Shown here one piece after another: positions 22,301 through 32,439 of a stretch of 64,000 bases of DNA. Within the stretch, counting starts at the first letter, position 1, and every line of letters starts with the position of its first letter. The stretch is from Diphasiastrum complanatum. Lineage: Eukaryota; Streptophyta; Lycopodiopsida; Lycopodiales; Lycopodiaceae. A model generated the notes under the pieces. The model did no database searches. It was given only the letters and a program-made list of their open reading frames with translations, and was not told the DNA's origin. The stretch is taken from contig CM055107.1 in NCBI GenBank assembly GCA_029204225.1, positions 24,261,391-24,325,390 on the forward strand, given 5' to 3'. A program made the translations under genes and the position numbers.

Positions 22301-25300
22301 GCCCAACCACAGAAGGAAAATTTCAGATGAATGAGAAAGTGGGTGAACCAGATCATTTTACCTGATATTGTAAGGCTGCCCATTTTTGGGGCTGTTTTCA
22401 GAAAAATCAGCAAGGTAAGCAGAAAAGGAATGATAGCACCAATCCGCAAAATCGCGCACAACTGTACAACTTCCTTTTATTGTGCCCCACACTCCATCCT
22501 ATGACAGGCCTCCAAACTTGTCAGGTAACCATTAACACATTTGAAACGCAAACAAGCCAGAAAACACGGAATGAAAAAGAGATTGGCCATTCAATGTCTT
22601 ACCGTAAGACAATTGTATAGTTTGTCTTCTTTTCCTTCACCAAAAGCCTCAAATGTGGCAATCAAAGGGGTAAAAAATCCATAACCAAACCCTACCAATA
22701 TGCTACCAATAACAACAGTTATCGGCCAGAGGATCAATGGCACTGGCACACAAAGAAGAGAAATGACCTTCAAAGATAGTCCAAGCTTTTTGGTCCTGCC
22801 AAAGAACAAAAAGACATCTTAGAGTTTTTTAAATAGTTGAGTACACATAACGTGCCTAGGGATTACAATCGCACAATCAATAAGTGGTATGATTGTCGTG
22901 GAATTAGATAACCTAATCAAAGGAGCCTCACTTGACTATGCTGCCATATGTCCAAATGACAAATGCTGGCCATAATCCAATCACGATCGAGGCATTTCCA
23001 GTAATAATCGTAATTAAGGCCAAGGGACCTGCGACTAGTGCTGCAAAAACCAACTACCATCATTATTATGCAAGTTGCTCTACAATATAAAAATATCGCA
23101 CAATTTGCTTAACAACTAACATAAGGCATAAAATATACGAACACAACAAGCTTCCACTCTTCAGTCATTTCTAGAAAATTTTGTAACATGGCCGGCATAA
23201 TTGGTGATCTGTAAGGTTCTGCCATTTTATAGTTAAGAACACATTCACACAATTGACAGTCAATTGTTTGTCAAAAATCAATCTCCAACTAAGATATCGA
23301 GACAATTGACATCCACACAATGGAATGTCAATTAAAAATCGAGCTCCAATTCAAATATCAAGACATACAAAGAAACACCACCACAAAGTTATTGCCTCTT
23401 ACAAACAAACACCACCACAAAGTTATCACTCGAACAAGCTCTTAATCCCTATGATGGTCATGGTCTGCTACCAAAATGCTTCTTGGTTTCCAAGGGGAGG
23501 CTCGAACCTGGGACCAAAGAAACTTTGGACTGCTACCAAAATGAGATGAGACAATGTCTATGGATATTAATTAAAAGCCCCATGGGGTCGGGCAGCCTAC
23601 CAAAAGGTCAAGACTCATGACCAATGTCTTCAAATGGAACCATGGCTAGATGACTTGATTTATTCAACGCGACTTTATGGGTCTAAGATACTACAGAAAA
23701 TTCTTGTAGCAAAAGTTCTGAAAAAAAACATAGCATGCTGTCCGGCGATCCTGTTTTCTGAGAAAGAGCACTCAAACGAGTTCTTACATCAATGTAAACG
23801 AGTTGTCTTGGGTTGATCTTCATATCTTAGACTGAGCCTTTTAACATTGCCATTGTTGCACTCTAATGCTCGACCATCTCCCACTCGTAAAGCTTCATCT
23901 CACATCGATGACTCTCAAAATTTTGGCTATCAAGGTCAAAATCGCATTTACTAGGGAGGCCCACAATATGTTTGTTTTGTTCAAGACAAGACAATTTGTA
24001 GGTTCGTGGCATGAATATAAAAGAAAAGCCAATTGTCTTCTAAGGTTCATTGGATGTGCATTCAAACATTTTAAATCTGACTCAATGAAACACAAAAAAG
24101 AAGAAGTTATACACAACTCCAACTCAGGGTTAAAAAAAAAGCATTTCCCAGCAAAAGGTGTTCTGAAAAACGAACATTTCCCATCAGGGTATCGCGTTTC
24201 CCTAATGGGGAAACGATCGTTTCTGGGAATGTTTCCCAGGGGCATTTCCCATGTTCGGGGATACGAGATATGCTGGGAAATGCATTTCCCAGCCAAAAAG
24301 GGTTGGGAAACGCATTTCCCCAACACTATGATTCCCATTATATGTATTATGGACTATCAAATATTCTAGCATTTCTACATTCATGAGGTTGGCCAGCACA
24401 TCCTTTGGGCGTACATGTAAGTAATCCTATAGCTTCTCATCGTCGACGACTCAACTATATTGACAATCTAAGGTAAACAATTGTAATGCTTGCCCAGTAG
24501 GATGGCTAATAAGTCGAATGGACTACTTACTTTACTCAATGGAACAGCTAGTTAGTCGAAGAAACTGATTCTTTAAAAAATTTTGGGTGAAGACCAAAGT
24601 TGGCACTTTTGTTGTTAGGGTTTCTGCCATAAAACTTAAAGAGAAACATTCAACTCCAAAACCTTAAAAAAAAAGGCCCCAAAAATGAATTTTTGCCAAA
24701 ACATATCATTTTTTTGCAATTTTTTCTGGCTGGCCCCTTCCTAGGCAGCAACTTAGGGCTGCAAATGTGGCCCCAAATTCTCTTCCAATTGTGTTGCCTA
24801 TACGCAAAGATATCAATGTTTTCTCTCTTAAAAAAAAGTGTGCTACCCTAAAAAAACAGTTGCCCTTGCTAAAATTAATCTCTTCTCAAGCAAAAGTTGA
24901 TGAAGGCTACCTGCAATTGAATTCACCAACCCTTTCCCTTAAACAAAACGATGCTGTTTTTTATACTCTTGCTCTAAAAGGGCTATTCTCTCTCTAAAAC
25001 AGGCTCCAATACAAATTATCAAAAAGTTCTCTCTCCAAGCTCGTGAAGCCTTGAAGATTGATGTGTAGGATGAGCCTCCCACCAACCATAGGCACCCGGC
25101 CACCCCCCTCCAACTCCTGTTGTTCCCATCACCAAAAACATGGCATCCAATAGTGGGCATCCAATAGTGGGCGATCAGTCCACTTGGCATGCAAGCTCTC
25201 TATGCCCCGTAAGTACCAAGTGACTCATAAGGTACCACCCCCATGCTCCACCGTGGACCTGTGACCCCACCCACTTGGTCACCCCGACTACTTGCCAACT

Positions 25301-25521
25301 AGCACCACATCACACAGTAAGGCTAGGGCCCAAATGGTCACGATTTGCCACCTCTCTAAGAGCTTGTTAGGTGATCACACTGGGTCACGACTTGTGATGC
25401 ACATGTCCCTGCTTGAGCCAGGTGTCCCTTTCAGAATTCTAAATTATGATTGATCTCATTTCCTACCCTCACACAAAAAAAGAGCAATACAAAAAACACA
25501 GCGGTAGAAATCTTTAAAACT

Positions 25522-25587
<66 letters not shown>

Positions 25588-27886
25588 TTTGTTTTTCCTT
25601 CACTGAGAATCCATTGGAAGCAGACCATTCAATATGGAGTTAAGTTGAATGAAATGTGTTTCAATGAGACTATGATAAAGTGTGTTCACACGAATAGTTA
25701 CCTCCATTGTGAGATACGTGTTTGTCTATTCAAGCTCAAAAAGAATAGGTGATTTCAAGTAGGCTAGACTTTAATGATTTACTAAAATCCAAATAGGAAT
25801 CAAGAACTTAGATTCGCACCTCGTGAAACAAGAAAAGAATATCCACAATTAAAAGTACGTTAGAAAATAGGAAACAAAGCACACTAAATTGTAGCTATGA
25901 GCACACCACTCACCACTCACCTACATCATGGTGAAGGACATGTGAGCTTAATCTGTGGCTGCAAGAATCTTTTGGAAATTAGACCTAGAAAGAGTTAGTT
26001 GAGTCGTTGCAGAGCAAAATGTCCAAGAGAGTTTATTATTTTAGGGCATCATGAACAATGAGTTACATGGAAAAAATCACGGCTGAAACCTGCCTTAAGC
26101 TATGGTTCATGTTTGTTCAGCATCAGACCCCCAATCTCACGGTGGCGATGCACTTCTCCCACAATCTCCCCAATCTCACAGTGGTGATGCTTCCATGCAA
26201 ACACTTCTGCCACAATGGCATAAGCTAAAACTTCTTGTTTCTTGTGCAGATTGCATCCAGCATGGCAAAGCATAAAGTGTATTGGGTTTGTTTCCTGTTC
26301 CATGCTCATTTTGAACAGTTTTTCCTTTTTCTACTTGCATATGACATCAGAAGAAAAACATTCAGAGACAAAAGAAGCAACCTTTAACTATATGAGTTAT
26401 GTGGAATGAATTGGTTTGCTTCTGGTGCCAAGTCCATTTTGAAAAGCCTTTTTTTTTCTGCCTATGAGACCAAAAGTAGCAAAAGAGCAGCTTTTTCTAG
26501 AAGAGCTAAATTAACTCAAATTATGTACCAATTGCATCTAGCATGGCAACATATGGGGTGAAATTGGGGTGTTTCTGGTTCCATGTTCATTTGAAAAGTC
26601 TCTGCCTTTTTTTTACTTGCATGGGACACCAGAAGCAAAACCCACAAACAAAAGCAGCTTTTAACTGTAAAATCCAAACCATGTACTAACTGCATCCAGT
26701 ATAGTGAAGTCTGGGGTGAGCTGGGCCTGGTTCTGGTTCCATGTTCATTTTGAAAAGCCTTTGCTTTTGTTCTTCTTGCATATTACACCAGAAGTAGCTA
26801 AACCCCACACAAAAGAAGCACCTTTTTATTGTAATTGCTAATCTTATGTACTAAATGCATCGAGCATGGTAAAAGTGGCGTGAACTGGGTTTGTTTCTAA
26901 TTCCATGTTCATTTTAAAATGCCCGAGTTTTTGTTTTTCTTGCATATAACACCAGAAGCAGCAAAACCCAGAAATAAAACAGGTAGCTTTCAACTGTGGC
27001 AGCTAAATTATCTCAAATCGTACCAATTGCATCCACCACGGTAAAGTGTGGCGTGCAAATTGGGTTTGTTCCTGGTTCCATGTTCAGGTTTGTGCCTTGC
27101 TTTTTCTGTTTTTCTTACATATGACACCAGAAGCAGCAAAACCCACAAATAAAAGAAGCAGCTTTTTACTATGAAGAGCTAAATTATCTGAAATAAATTG
27201 CGATCAGCACGGTAAAATGTGGGAGTTCGGGGTTCCATGTTGATTTTGAAAAGCCTTTGCTTTATTTTTTTTACTGCACATGACACAAAAAGCAGCAAAA
27301 CCTCCAATTTAAAAAGCAGCTTTCTGCTGGAAGAGCCAAATTGTCTGAAATCGTACCAATTGCATCCAGCATCGCAAAGTGTTTGGTAAATAGAGTTTGT
27401 TTCTATTTTCAAGTTCAGTTTCAACAGCAGTTGTTTTTCTGTTTTTCTTGCATGTGACTCCAGAAGCAGCAAACTTTAAGAAGCACGTTGTTACTGTAAG
27501 AGCCAAACTGCCTCAAATGATTGCATCCAGGATGGTAAGGGGTCAGGCGAATTGCTTCTGGTTTCGTGTTCATTTCTAAAACCCCTTGTTTTTTTGGTTT
27601 TCTTTCATATGACACCAAAGCGGCAAAACCAACAAGTAAAAGAAACAGCTTTTCAATACAAGAGCTAACTTATGTATTGATTGATCTTGTTTTTCTTGCA
27701 TATAAAACCAGGAGGAGTAAAACCCACATGTGAAAGAAGGAACTTTTTACTGTAAGAGCTACATCATCTCAATTGGAACACGCCAAACTCACCTTTGCAG
27801 CTGCCAATCATAAAAAGCAAGAAAAAAATGGGCGTGAAGAGCACGAAGCTCCAAAGTGCCCCAGCCCACAAGACAGCCGAGGCCAT
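13053..27886 (-). CDS. Ten-exon plant multi-pass membrane protein, family of unknown function
   Basis: Exons on the minus strand: 27886-27793, 23040-22932, 22795-22603, 22498-22362, 22183-21895, 21787-21681, 21577-21331, 21184-20980, 20659-20416, 13266-13053. Every junction is GT-AG, the phases agree, and the sum is 1,839 bp (612 residues plus TAG). Hydrophobic segments lie at about 10-30, 33-62, 72-115, 185-215 and 245-272, so this should be an integral membrane protein. Landmarks: GNASIVIGLWPA.VIWTY (45-63), GEGKEDKLYNC (120-130), DGVWGTIKGSCTVVRDF (133-149), VGLLGLLVDVP, ESSFRCGLAYI (275-285) and EFDEYTNDVLYLQEGSCLPRP. A hydrophilic Ser/Gln-rich loop (311-380) follows, then KMVQIWDHMFE and a soluble C-terminus with NRPQDRL.DWFFEPLL.LKEQIKA and RIQGIVTSASRFPTFRRR. 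I recall this pattern from a conserved, uncharacterised land-plant family; no biochemical function can be assigned. Intron 1 is 4,752 bp and intron 9 is 7,149 bp, both filled with repeats. Confidence 0.88.
13876..14196 (-). mobile_element. Short LTR with adjoining polypurine tract
   Basis: It is bounded by TGTTATG at 13,876 and CATAACA at 14,190-14,196, a 7-bp inverted terminal repeat. On the minus strand a purine run (AAGTTGGGGAG) directly precedes TGTTATGG, as at the start of a 3' LTR. A TATATATAG motif lies at about 14,038 in the expected U3 position. Length is 321 bp. Only about 100 bp of internal sequence can be attached, so this is a truncated element in the last intron of the host gene. 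Confidence 0.6.
14331..14756 (+). pseudogene. hAT-type transposase fragment with an intron
   Basis: Exon 14,331-14,405 reads VHTTEYIYGIICEAIQEVGLQRVVQ in two stretches, with a GT donor at 14,406. The next exon (14,533-14,756, acceptor GATAG|GTTGTG) gives VVTDSASNYCGMGDLL, SIVWTPCAAHSLDLLL and VDFITHKRRTTALFR. The patterns V.VVTD.A.N and W..C.AH.LDL are the catalytic-region signatures of the DUF659/hAT transposases of plants. The donor GTAAG follows at 14,757. The rest of the transposase is missing or decayed. It lies antisense within intron 9 of the membrane-protein gene and is noticeably more GC-rich than its surroundings. Confidence 0.75.
14819..15811. repeat. 528-bp tandem duplication
   Basis: Copies 14,819-15,290 and 15,347-15,811 are nearly identical over about 470 bp, with offset 528. 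They share AAATGCAATCT.TGTATGGACAC, a long stretch reading EFEDDTDWN...QEEL and the segment TTGCCAGGTTAGATG. Differences are a few substitutions and a 7-bp indel after GACATATGTTC. The acidic reading (EFEDDTDWN) could be the C-terminal part of the adjacent hAT transposase. Confidence 0.75.
16001..16027. repeat. (AG)n microsatellite
   Basis: A pure AG run of 27 bp in intron 9 of the membrane-protein gene. Confidence 0.9.
16289..16320. repeat. (AG)n microsatellite
   Basis: A pure AG run of about 32 bp, followed by a G run. Together with nearby imperfect GA tracts (16,186-16,213) it creates spurious low-complexity frames. Confidence 0.9.
16635..18915. repeat. 2.3-kb long inverted repeat (fold-back or TIR element)
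   Basis: The left arm (16,635-17,050) and right arm (18,410-18,915) are reverse complements of one another over about 350-400 bp. Outer ends pair (GGGCAATATGG...AAGAGCATTATTACTGTG with its complement near 18,855-18,905), as do the G/C-tract middle (near 16,720-16,830 and 18,560-18,690) and the inner ends (CAGAAGTG.AGTAGATAGGGC with its complement near 17,000). The right arm carries about 150 bp not in the left. The internal 1.36 kb is AT-rich without coding potential. It could be a non-autonomous long-TIR DNA transposon or a fold-back element; no transposase or confident target duplication was identified. Confidence 0.7.
17290..17445. repeat. AT-rich tandem repeat within the inverted-repeat element
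   Basis: Two copies of an approximately 78-bp unit, ACAATTTTACACAAAAATAA followed by an AATCAATAAATTGTATTTTTTT-like end, lie in the loop of the long inverted repeat. Confidence 0.7.
18916..20415. other. Rest of intron 9
   Basis: No gene or transposon domain seen. It ends at the exon 9 donor at 20,416/20,415. Confidence 0.5.
23041..24110. other. Left part of intron 1
   Basis: No coding domain. It contains short repeats (ACCACCACAAAGTTAT twice near 23,370-23,430) and, on the minus strand near 23,490-23,510, GGTTCGAGCC, a match to a Pol III B box that could mark a tRNA-derived SINE. Confidence 0.35.
24120..24330. repeat. Cluster of GGGAAA/TTTCCC palindromes in intron 1
   Basis: About ten GGGAAA or TTTCCC hexamers occur in 200 bp, several paired as palindromes. 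A perfect 22-bp palindrome at 24,272-24,293 is centred on ATGCAT. A near-perfect one at 24,195-24,215 has arms CGTTTCCC and GGGGAAACG. The rest of the flanking intron is not enriched for the hexamer. Confidence 0.7.
25526..25583. repeat. (AT)n microsatellite
   Basis: A pure AT run of 58 bp in intron 1 of the membrane-protein gene. The open frame across it is an artefact of the repeat. Confidence 0.95.
26095..27745. repeat. Degenerate ~165-bp tandem array in intron 1
   Basis: The block (A/T)TGCATC.AGCAT.G(C/T)AA recurs near 26,253, 26,528, 26,692, 26,859, 27,031, 27,195, 27,362 and 27,523. Spacing is about 160-172 bp apart from one gap of 275 bp where a unit is eroded. Between these, each unit has TTCCATGTTCATTTTGAAAA, CTTGCATATGACACCAGAAG and AAAAGAAGCAGCTTTTTACT in the same order. 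Nine to ten units, each well diverged. Confidence 0.8.
27793..27886 (-). CDS. Exon 1 of the membrane-protein gene
   Basis: It encodes 31 residues, MASAVLWAGALW... through a hydrophobic helix to MIGSCK, plus the first base of the next codon. The donor is AAAG|GTGAGT. It joins phase-perfectly to exon 2 (acceptor TTTTTGCAG|CACTAG), 4.75 kb away, to give an Ala codon. Confidence 0.85.
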
Positions 27887-27990
27887 TCCTCCACGACCTT
27901 GATGATCCTCAGCAACCAAAGCAGCATATCATCAGCTCTGAACTTCTGAAGCAAACCCGCCTTCTCCTACACGCCCGATTTTCCCGCTCC

Positions 27991-28000
27991 TTTTTATATC
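27991..28000 (-). promoter_or_regulatory. TATA box of the membrane-protein gene
   Basis: The minus strand reads GATATAAAAAGG, 105-115 bp upstream of the start codon. A start of transcription about 25-30 bp downstream, near 27,965, would give a 5' leader of about 80 bp containing two upstream ATGs (27,932 and 27,927). Confidence 0.5.
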
Positions 28001-30035
28001 ATAGGTTTACGGCAAGACGCACACTCTACGTGTCGATCGAATAGCAAAACAAAAGGCAGCAGAAAAGGGGAAAGTTCTTCCTCGGCAGATAGAAAGATAG
28101 AGACAGAGAGCAGGAAGATTTCTTATTATTTTAATATCAAATAATCTAACGATGGACTACTTACTGTATTCCACTCACAAGGAATTTGAACAAAAGGGAA
28201 TGAAAAAGTAGCTTTTGGGAAAAGTAAACTCGCATAGAATTAATTATAATAATTGAGGTAGTGCTCATGCGCATGGATGTGAGAATATTTTTATTTGTCG
28301 ATTGTTATGCAAAAGACCGTAGGACGTGAGCGACAGGAAAAAATAAACATTTCTATAATAAAAATAGTGATTTTTATAGGGGAGATGGTCTTAGCAAAAA
28401 GGTCTAATAATATCATATAGAGGAGATGGTGTTGCTTTACCTTTCCCTATTTTGTTTGTGGTAGTTGTCTTTGTCATTATTCATCATATGTGTCTTTAAA
28501 AGTTCTCCCATATTTATGAAGGGGCTTAAAAGCAAATAAGAACTTTAGCTCTCATGCCCTTCGAGCCATGCATTTAAGCTAAAGAGAGGGAGAGAAATGG
28601 CGTAATAATCGCAAGAGGTGGAGGGGAAGGGAAGGGACTCGGGCCAAAGGGCATACATGCCTTTGAAAGTGGCTCTCTCTCTCTCTCTCTCTCTCTCTTC
28701 CCTTGATTAAGAATTTCTTCCCATTTTTCATTCATTTTCTAACTTCTAAAGACCGAATTTTGTCACAAGGTTTATCATCACTTGTATGTGCATGCGATTT
28801 TCTTATAATTGTAAAACCAAGTTTAAAAATAGATTGGATTCATTTTGGAATTTGCTTATCGGATAACTGCAATGCCCACATGTGGTTCTCTAGAGAATAA
28901 CCAACCATACATGCATTTGTCCAATGCACATTAAAAAATTTGAGAATAATCCATAATGAGTGATGTGGCACCAGTTAGTGTGCAAAAATCTCATTTTCTT
29001 CATCACAAAGTACATCTTTCTTTACTTTATCGATACTTTCTCTTCCATTAGGATTTTTCATGTTCATTTTTCACCTCCAACACCCCAGTTTCCATTTACG
29101 GCTTAGTAAGTGCTTGATGTCTTAGAAATATGTGTCGCAATGAAAATCATAAGGAGGTGGATGAGCTCATGTCAAGTGCTAGTTAGGGGTTAAATACGAT
29201 GTCTAATGTTTATTTGTCACATAGCAATTGCATTTGAATTGACTTAATGTCCTAAGGATACGTGTTGCAACAAGAATCACAAAGAGGTCCAGCTCATGTC
29301 AAGTATTAAATATGAGGTAATACAACATCCAAAATTCATTTGTTACATAGCAATCAGCCTAACGCATGTTTCCACATACTAGGGTTTTCTAAAAAGTTTC
29401 TAATGGGCCACATGGCATCCCTCAGCACATTGGAGAACACGCAAAGTTGTGACATTTGCCATCAAGCAATCAATCTTGTGTGTGGCCAAAGGGAATAGTG
29501 GGTAATTTATTAGTGAAGAGAGCAAGGGTGCACTTTGTCATCACATTTGTGGTGACATGTCTACCAGATTCACTCATTGCATATTGAATTTTATTGGGTC
29601 AACCCTAGTTATGAGTTGTGCAAGTGGAACATGCAAGATACGTTTGAAAATTGAGGGAAAAAAAATGGTAAAGATGGATCCGTCCACATGGACAGCGAAA
29701 CCAATACCTACAAAAAAGACGGTAGTTCTTCCACAACAAATTAAAAGTGGACCATCCACATGGGCAGTGAAAAGTACCTTTGAAAACATACGATGATTCT
29801 CCCACAACATGTCACACTATAGATCTGCCAGAAGCAACACTATGAGTGCACTATAAATTCCAATCAAACATTGGATTTGTGGAATGAAGCATTAGCAACA
29901 TCTGACTATATGGTAGAATACATGTGGCACCAAAAATCTAATTTGGAGCTAAGCACTTCTCCTACACAATTAGTCATCCTAGATACACCCATCACATATG
30001 TTGTGGTATACTTATCATAAAATGTATAAAAATGT
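28001..30035. other. 5' flank of the membrane-protein gene; no gene
   Basis: It holds a (CT)n run at 28,673-28,698, a diverged tandem duplication of about 125 bp (29,109-29,235 and 29,240-29,356, sharing ATGTGTCGCAA/ACGTGTTGCAA and AGCTCATGTCAAGT) and a second of about 65 bp (29,667-29,808, sharing CCACATGG.CAG.GAAA). No coding domain was seen. Confidence 0.5.
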
Positions 30036-31010
30036 AACAATGTCATTTTTTGTGAATGAAACTTTCCAAAAGTTTTTTCAAGTGGTGGTGTGGAAGTTGG
30101 ATCTAACATTCTTGATGATGACATTGTTGATGATACTTTGGATGTTGATGGTGAAGAGCCTACTTCAAATCAAAAGTTGAGGACATCAAGACAAAGGCAA
30201 CAACGTTTGAGGCTCACTTATGATGAAAAAGGTAAGCAAGTTGTTGGTGCTAACCTCTTTTGATGAACCTACATGTGTAGATGAAGCAAGACAAAAAGAG
30301 GAGTGGATCCAAGAAATGGATCTTGAGTATCAAGCTCTTGTGAAGAATGACACATGGAGATTGGTGCAACTTCCAAAGGACAAGAAGGCTACTAGATGCA
30401 AGTGGATCTTCAAAGTGAAGAAAAACCAAAATGGATCAATCAACAAGTACAAAGCAAGGTTGGTGGCAAAAGGATATGCACAAGAGTATGGAATTGACTA
30501 TGATGAGACCTTTGCACCCGTGGCAAAGATGGTAAGCATTCAGGTATCATATCTCTTGCAACAATTTTTAATGGGATCTATGGCAATTGTATATCACAAA
30601 TGCATTCTTGAATGGTAATTTTGAGGAGGAGGTGTTTATGGAGCAACCCAAGGGCTACATTTCACATGGAAAGCCTAATCATGTGTGTTTTGTACAAAAG
30701 AGTTTGTATGGACTTAAGCAAGCACCAAGGAGTTGGTATGTTAAGCTTAACATCTTTCTACATTCTCAAACCTTCAAGATGAGTATGATCATTCACTTTA
30801 CTATATATTTGTTGTAAATGATGGTACTATTCTTCTAATCTATGTGGATGATATCATTTTGAGTGGAGGCAACAATCAAGATATTGATGATATCATGATG
30901 GCACTCAAAAAAAGAGATCGTTTGATGTGCATGATCTTGGTCTTATGCATTATATCTTGGGAATAGTATATAGATTTTCTCAATATATTTTTATTTTTCA
31001 AGAGAAGTAT
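30036..31010 (+). pseudogene. Copia integrase end and RT, decayed sister of the intact element
   Basis: It aligns by eye, base for base over long stretches, to 63,130-64,000 of the intact copia element. Readable blocks: [75 protein letters not shown], then after frame changes [36 protein letters not shown] and LIYVDDIILSGGNNQDI. Frame changes near 30,200, 30,545 and 30,775 inactivate it. The motif-A region (WQLDISNAF in the intact copy) is damaged, while YVDD is preserved. RNase H is absent. Confidence 0.85.
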
Positions 31011-31117
31011 GACAACTGTGCCATTTGGACACCACCACATTATTAGTCTCTGATAAATTTTTTTTAAAAAAAACACAAACAAACAACAGTCAAGTTACCA
31101 ACGAGTCCAAGAGGCCT

Positions 31118-32193
31118 ACTTTTACAAGTAGAGGTGAGGAAGTCCTCCAAATCCAAGGTAGAGCCTCCAAATGTCCTCCAAGCAACCTGCAAGCTTCAAG
31201 ATGCCCCCCAACTCCAAGCTAGGATGCCTCCACCTGCAAGTAAGGATCTACAAGCCTCCAAGGATCTCTCCTCCACCTATGTCCCTACTCTTTAAACACA
31301 AAGATAGATAACAAGCTGGCCTCAAGTATTCACCACCCAACCATAGCTAGATCCAAGCTCCAAGCAAGACCTATCTAGCACCCCCTTGCTAACCATAAAC
31401 AAATCATGAGCATACCACAACACTCCATAGCATTCTCAAGTTCCAAACCCTACTTATGTCCCATACCATAAGCAAGATCCAAACCTCAAGCATACTACCA
31501 CAAGAAAGCACTCTACACACTAGTAGCAACACTAGAGCATAAGCAAAGCAAATAAGAGAAATCTCTCCCTCCCAATGGGCGCCCTACTACCCTCATATAG
31601 ATGGCCCATGGACCCCTCCAATGCACTGTGGAGTTCCATGCTCATCCAATGAGGGAGAGAGAAGCCTAGGGGAGTTAAAGAATCTCCAAGAGCCTCCATA
31701 GGCTTATGGAAGGTCAAGAGACTCCTTCCATAAGCTATGACTCTTTGAATGCCTTTCTTGTGGGAGTTGGGAACTCAATGGACACTTTCGAAGGGCGCCC
31801 TCCTACTAGGTCCCATTGCCCAAGTTGTGCATGTATACTTTGGTCCTAGACCAATTAGTGATATGGTTCAAGGTTGAGGCCCAAGGTTAAAATAGTCATC
31901 CAATGACTTTCTAACACCTCTCTAGGTTCCATACCTCCATCCAAGGCATAGACACCTACCTGCCCTTAACCGAGGACACTAGTACCTTAATCTAAGACAC
32001 CTATCCTTAATAGTAAGGGTACCCCTTATCCAAGGGTCACGTGACTCCATACCTCCAACTAAGGTATAATCACTTGCATGCCCTTATCCAAGGATACATA
32101 CCCTTAATCCTAAGGGTACCTTGCCATTTAGCCCCCAAAACTAAATGGACTATTAGGGGTCTGAAGTATTGTTAGTTACATAGGTATAAAACA
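31118..32193 (-). mobile_element. LTR copy (probable 3' LTR) of the minus-strand gypsy element
   Basis: It matches 43,734-44,814 at roughly 95 percent by eye in the same orientation, sharing the ends ACTTTTACAAG and ATAGGTAT..AACA. On the minus strand it starts TGTT. The adjoining base run to its right, complemented, is GGGTAAGTAGG, purine-rich as expected of a polypurine tract, so this is best read as the 3' LTR of the element whose 5' LTR lies at 43.7 kb. Confidence 0.75.
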
Positions 32194-32439
32194 CCTACTT
32201 ACCCAGTCCTAAGGTACTCTATAGTTGTTATGGATCGTCCTTACGATCCGAATTCCACAGAGGACTATCACCAGAGGTGGTCTCTCCATCTACCGAACAG
32301 GCTTGATTCAATAGATATTTTGTGTTGAAATCCCAAGTCCAAGAGCCATCAACAAACTCATTTGACAGATGGGAACCCATGCATTTTGAAGCTACATACG
32401 ATCGACCACATTTTCATGCTGCATAATCTTCACATGCAC

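Noticed and set aside
21677-22461. Two long overlapping minus-strand frames of 182 and 192 codons
   Set aside because: They run through introns of the membrane-protein gene. The conserved blocks end exactly at GT-AG sites, and only the exon parts were kept.
23895-24369. Frames of 147 and 167 codons across the palindrome cluster
   Set aside because: The palindromic repeats suppress stops on both strands at once. The predicted proteins are only repeats of the hexamer translation with no domain.
26095-27745. Regular spacing as a possible CRISPR array
   Set aside because: The repeats are about 165 bp, diverged along their whole length and have no unique spacers; the setting is a plant intron.
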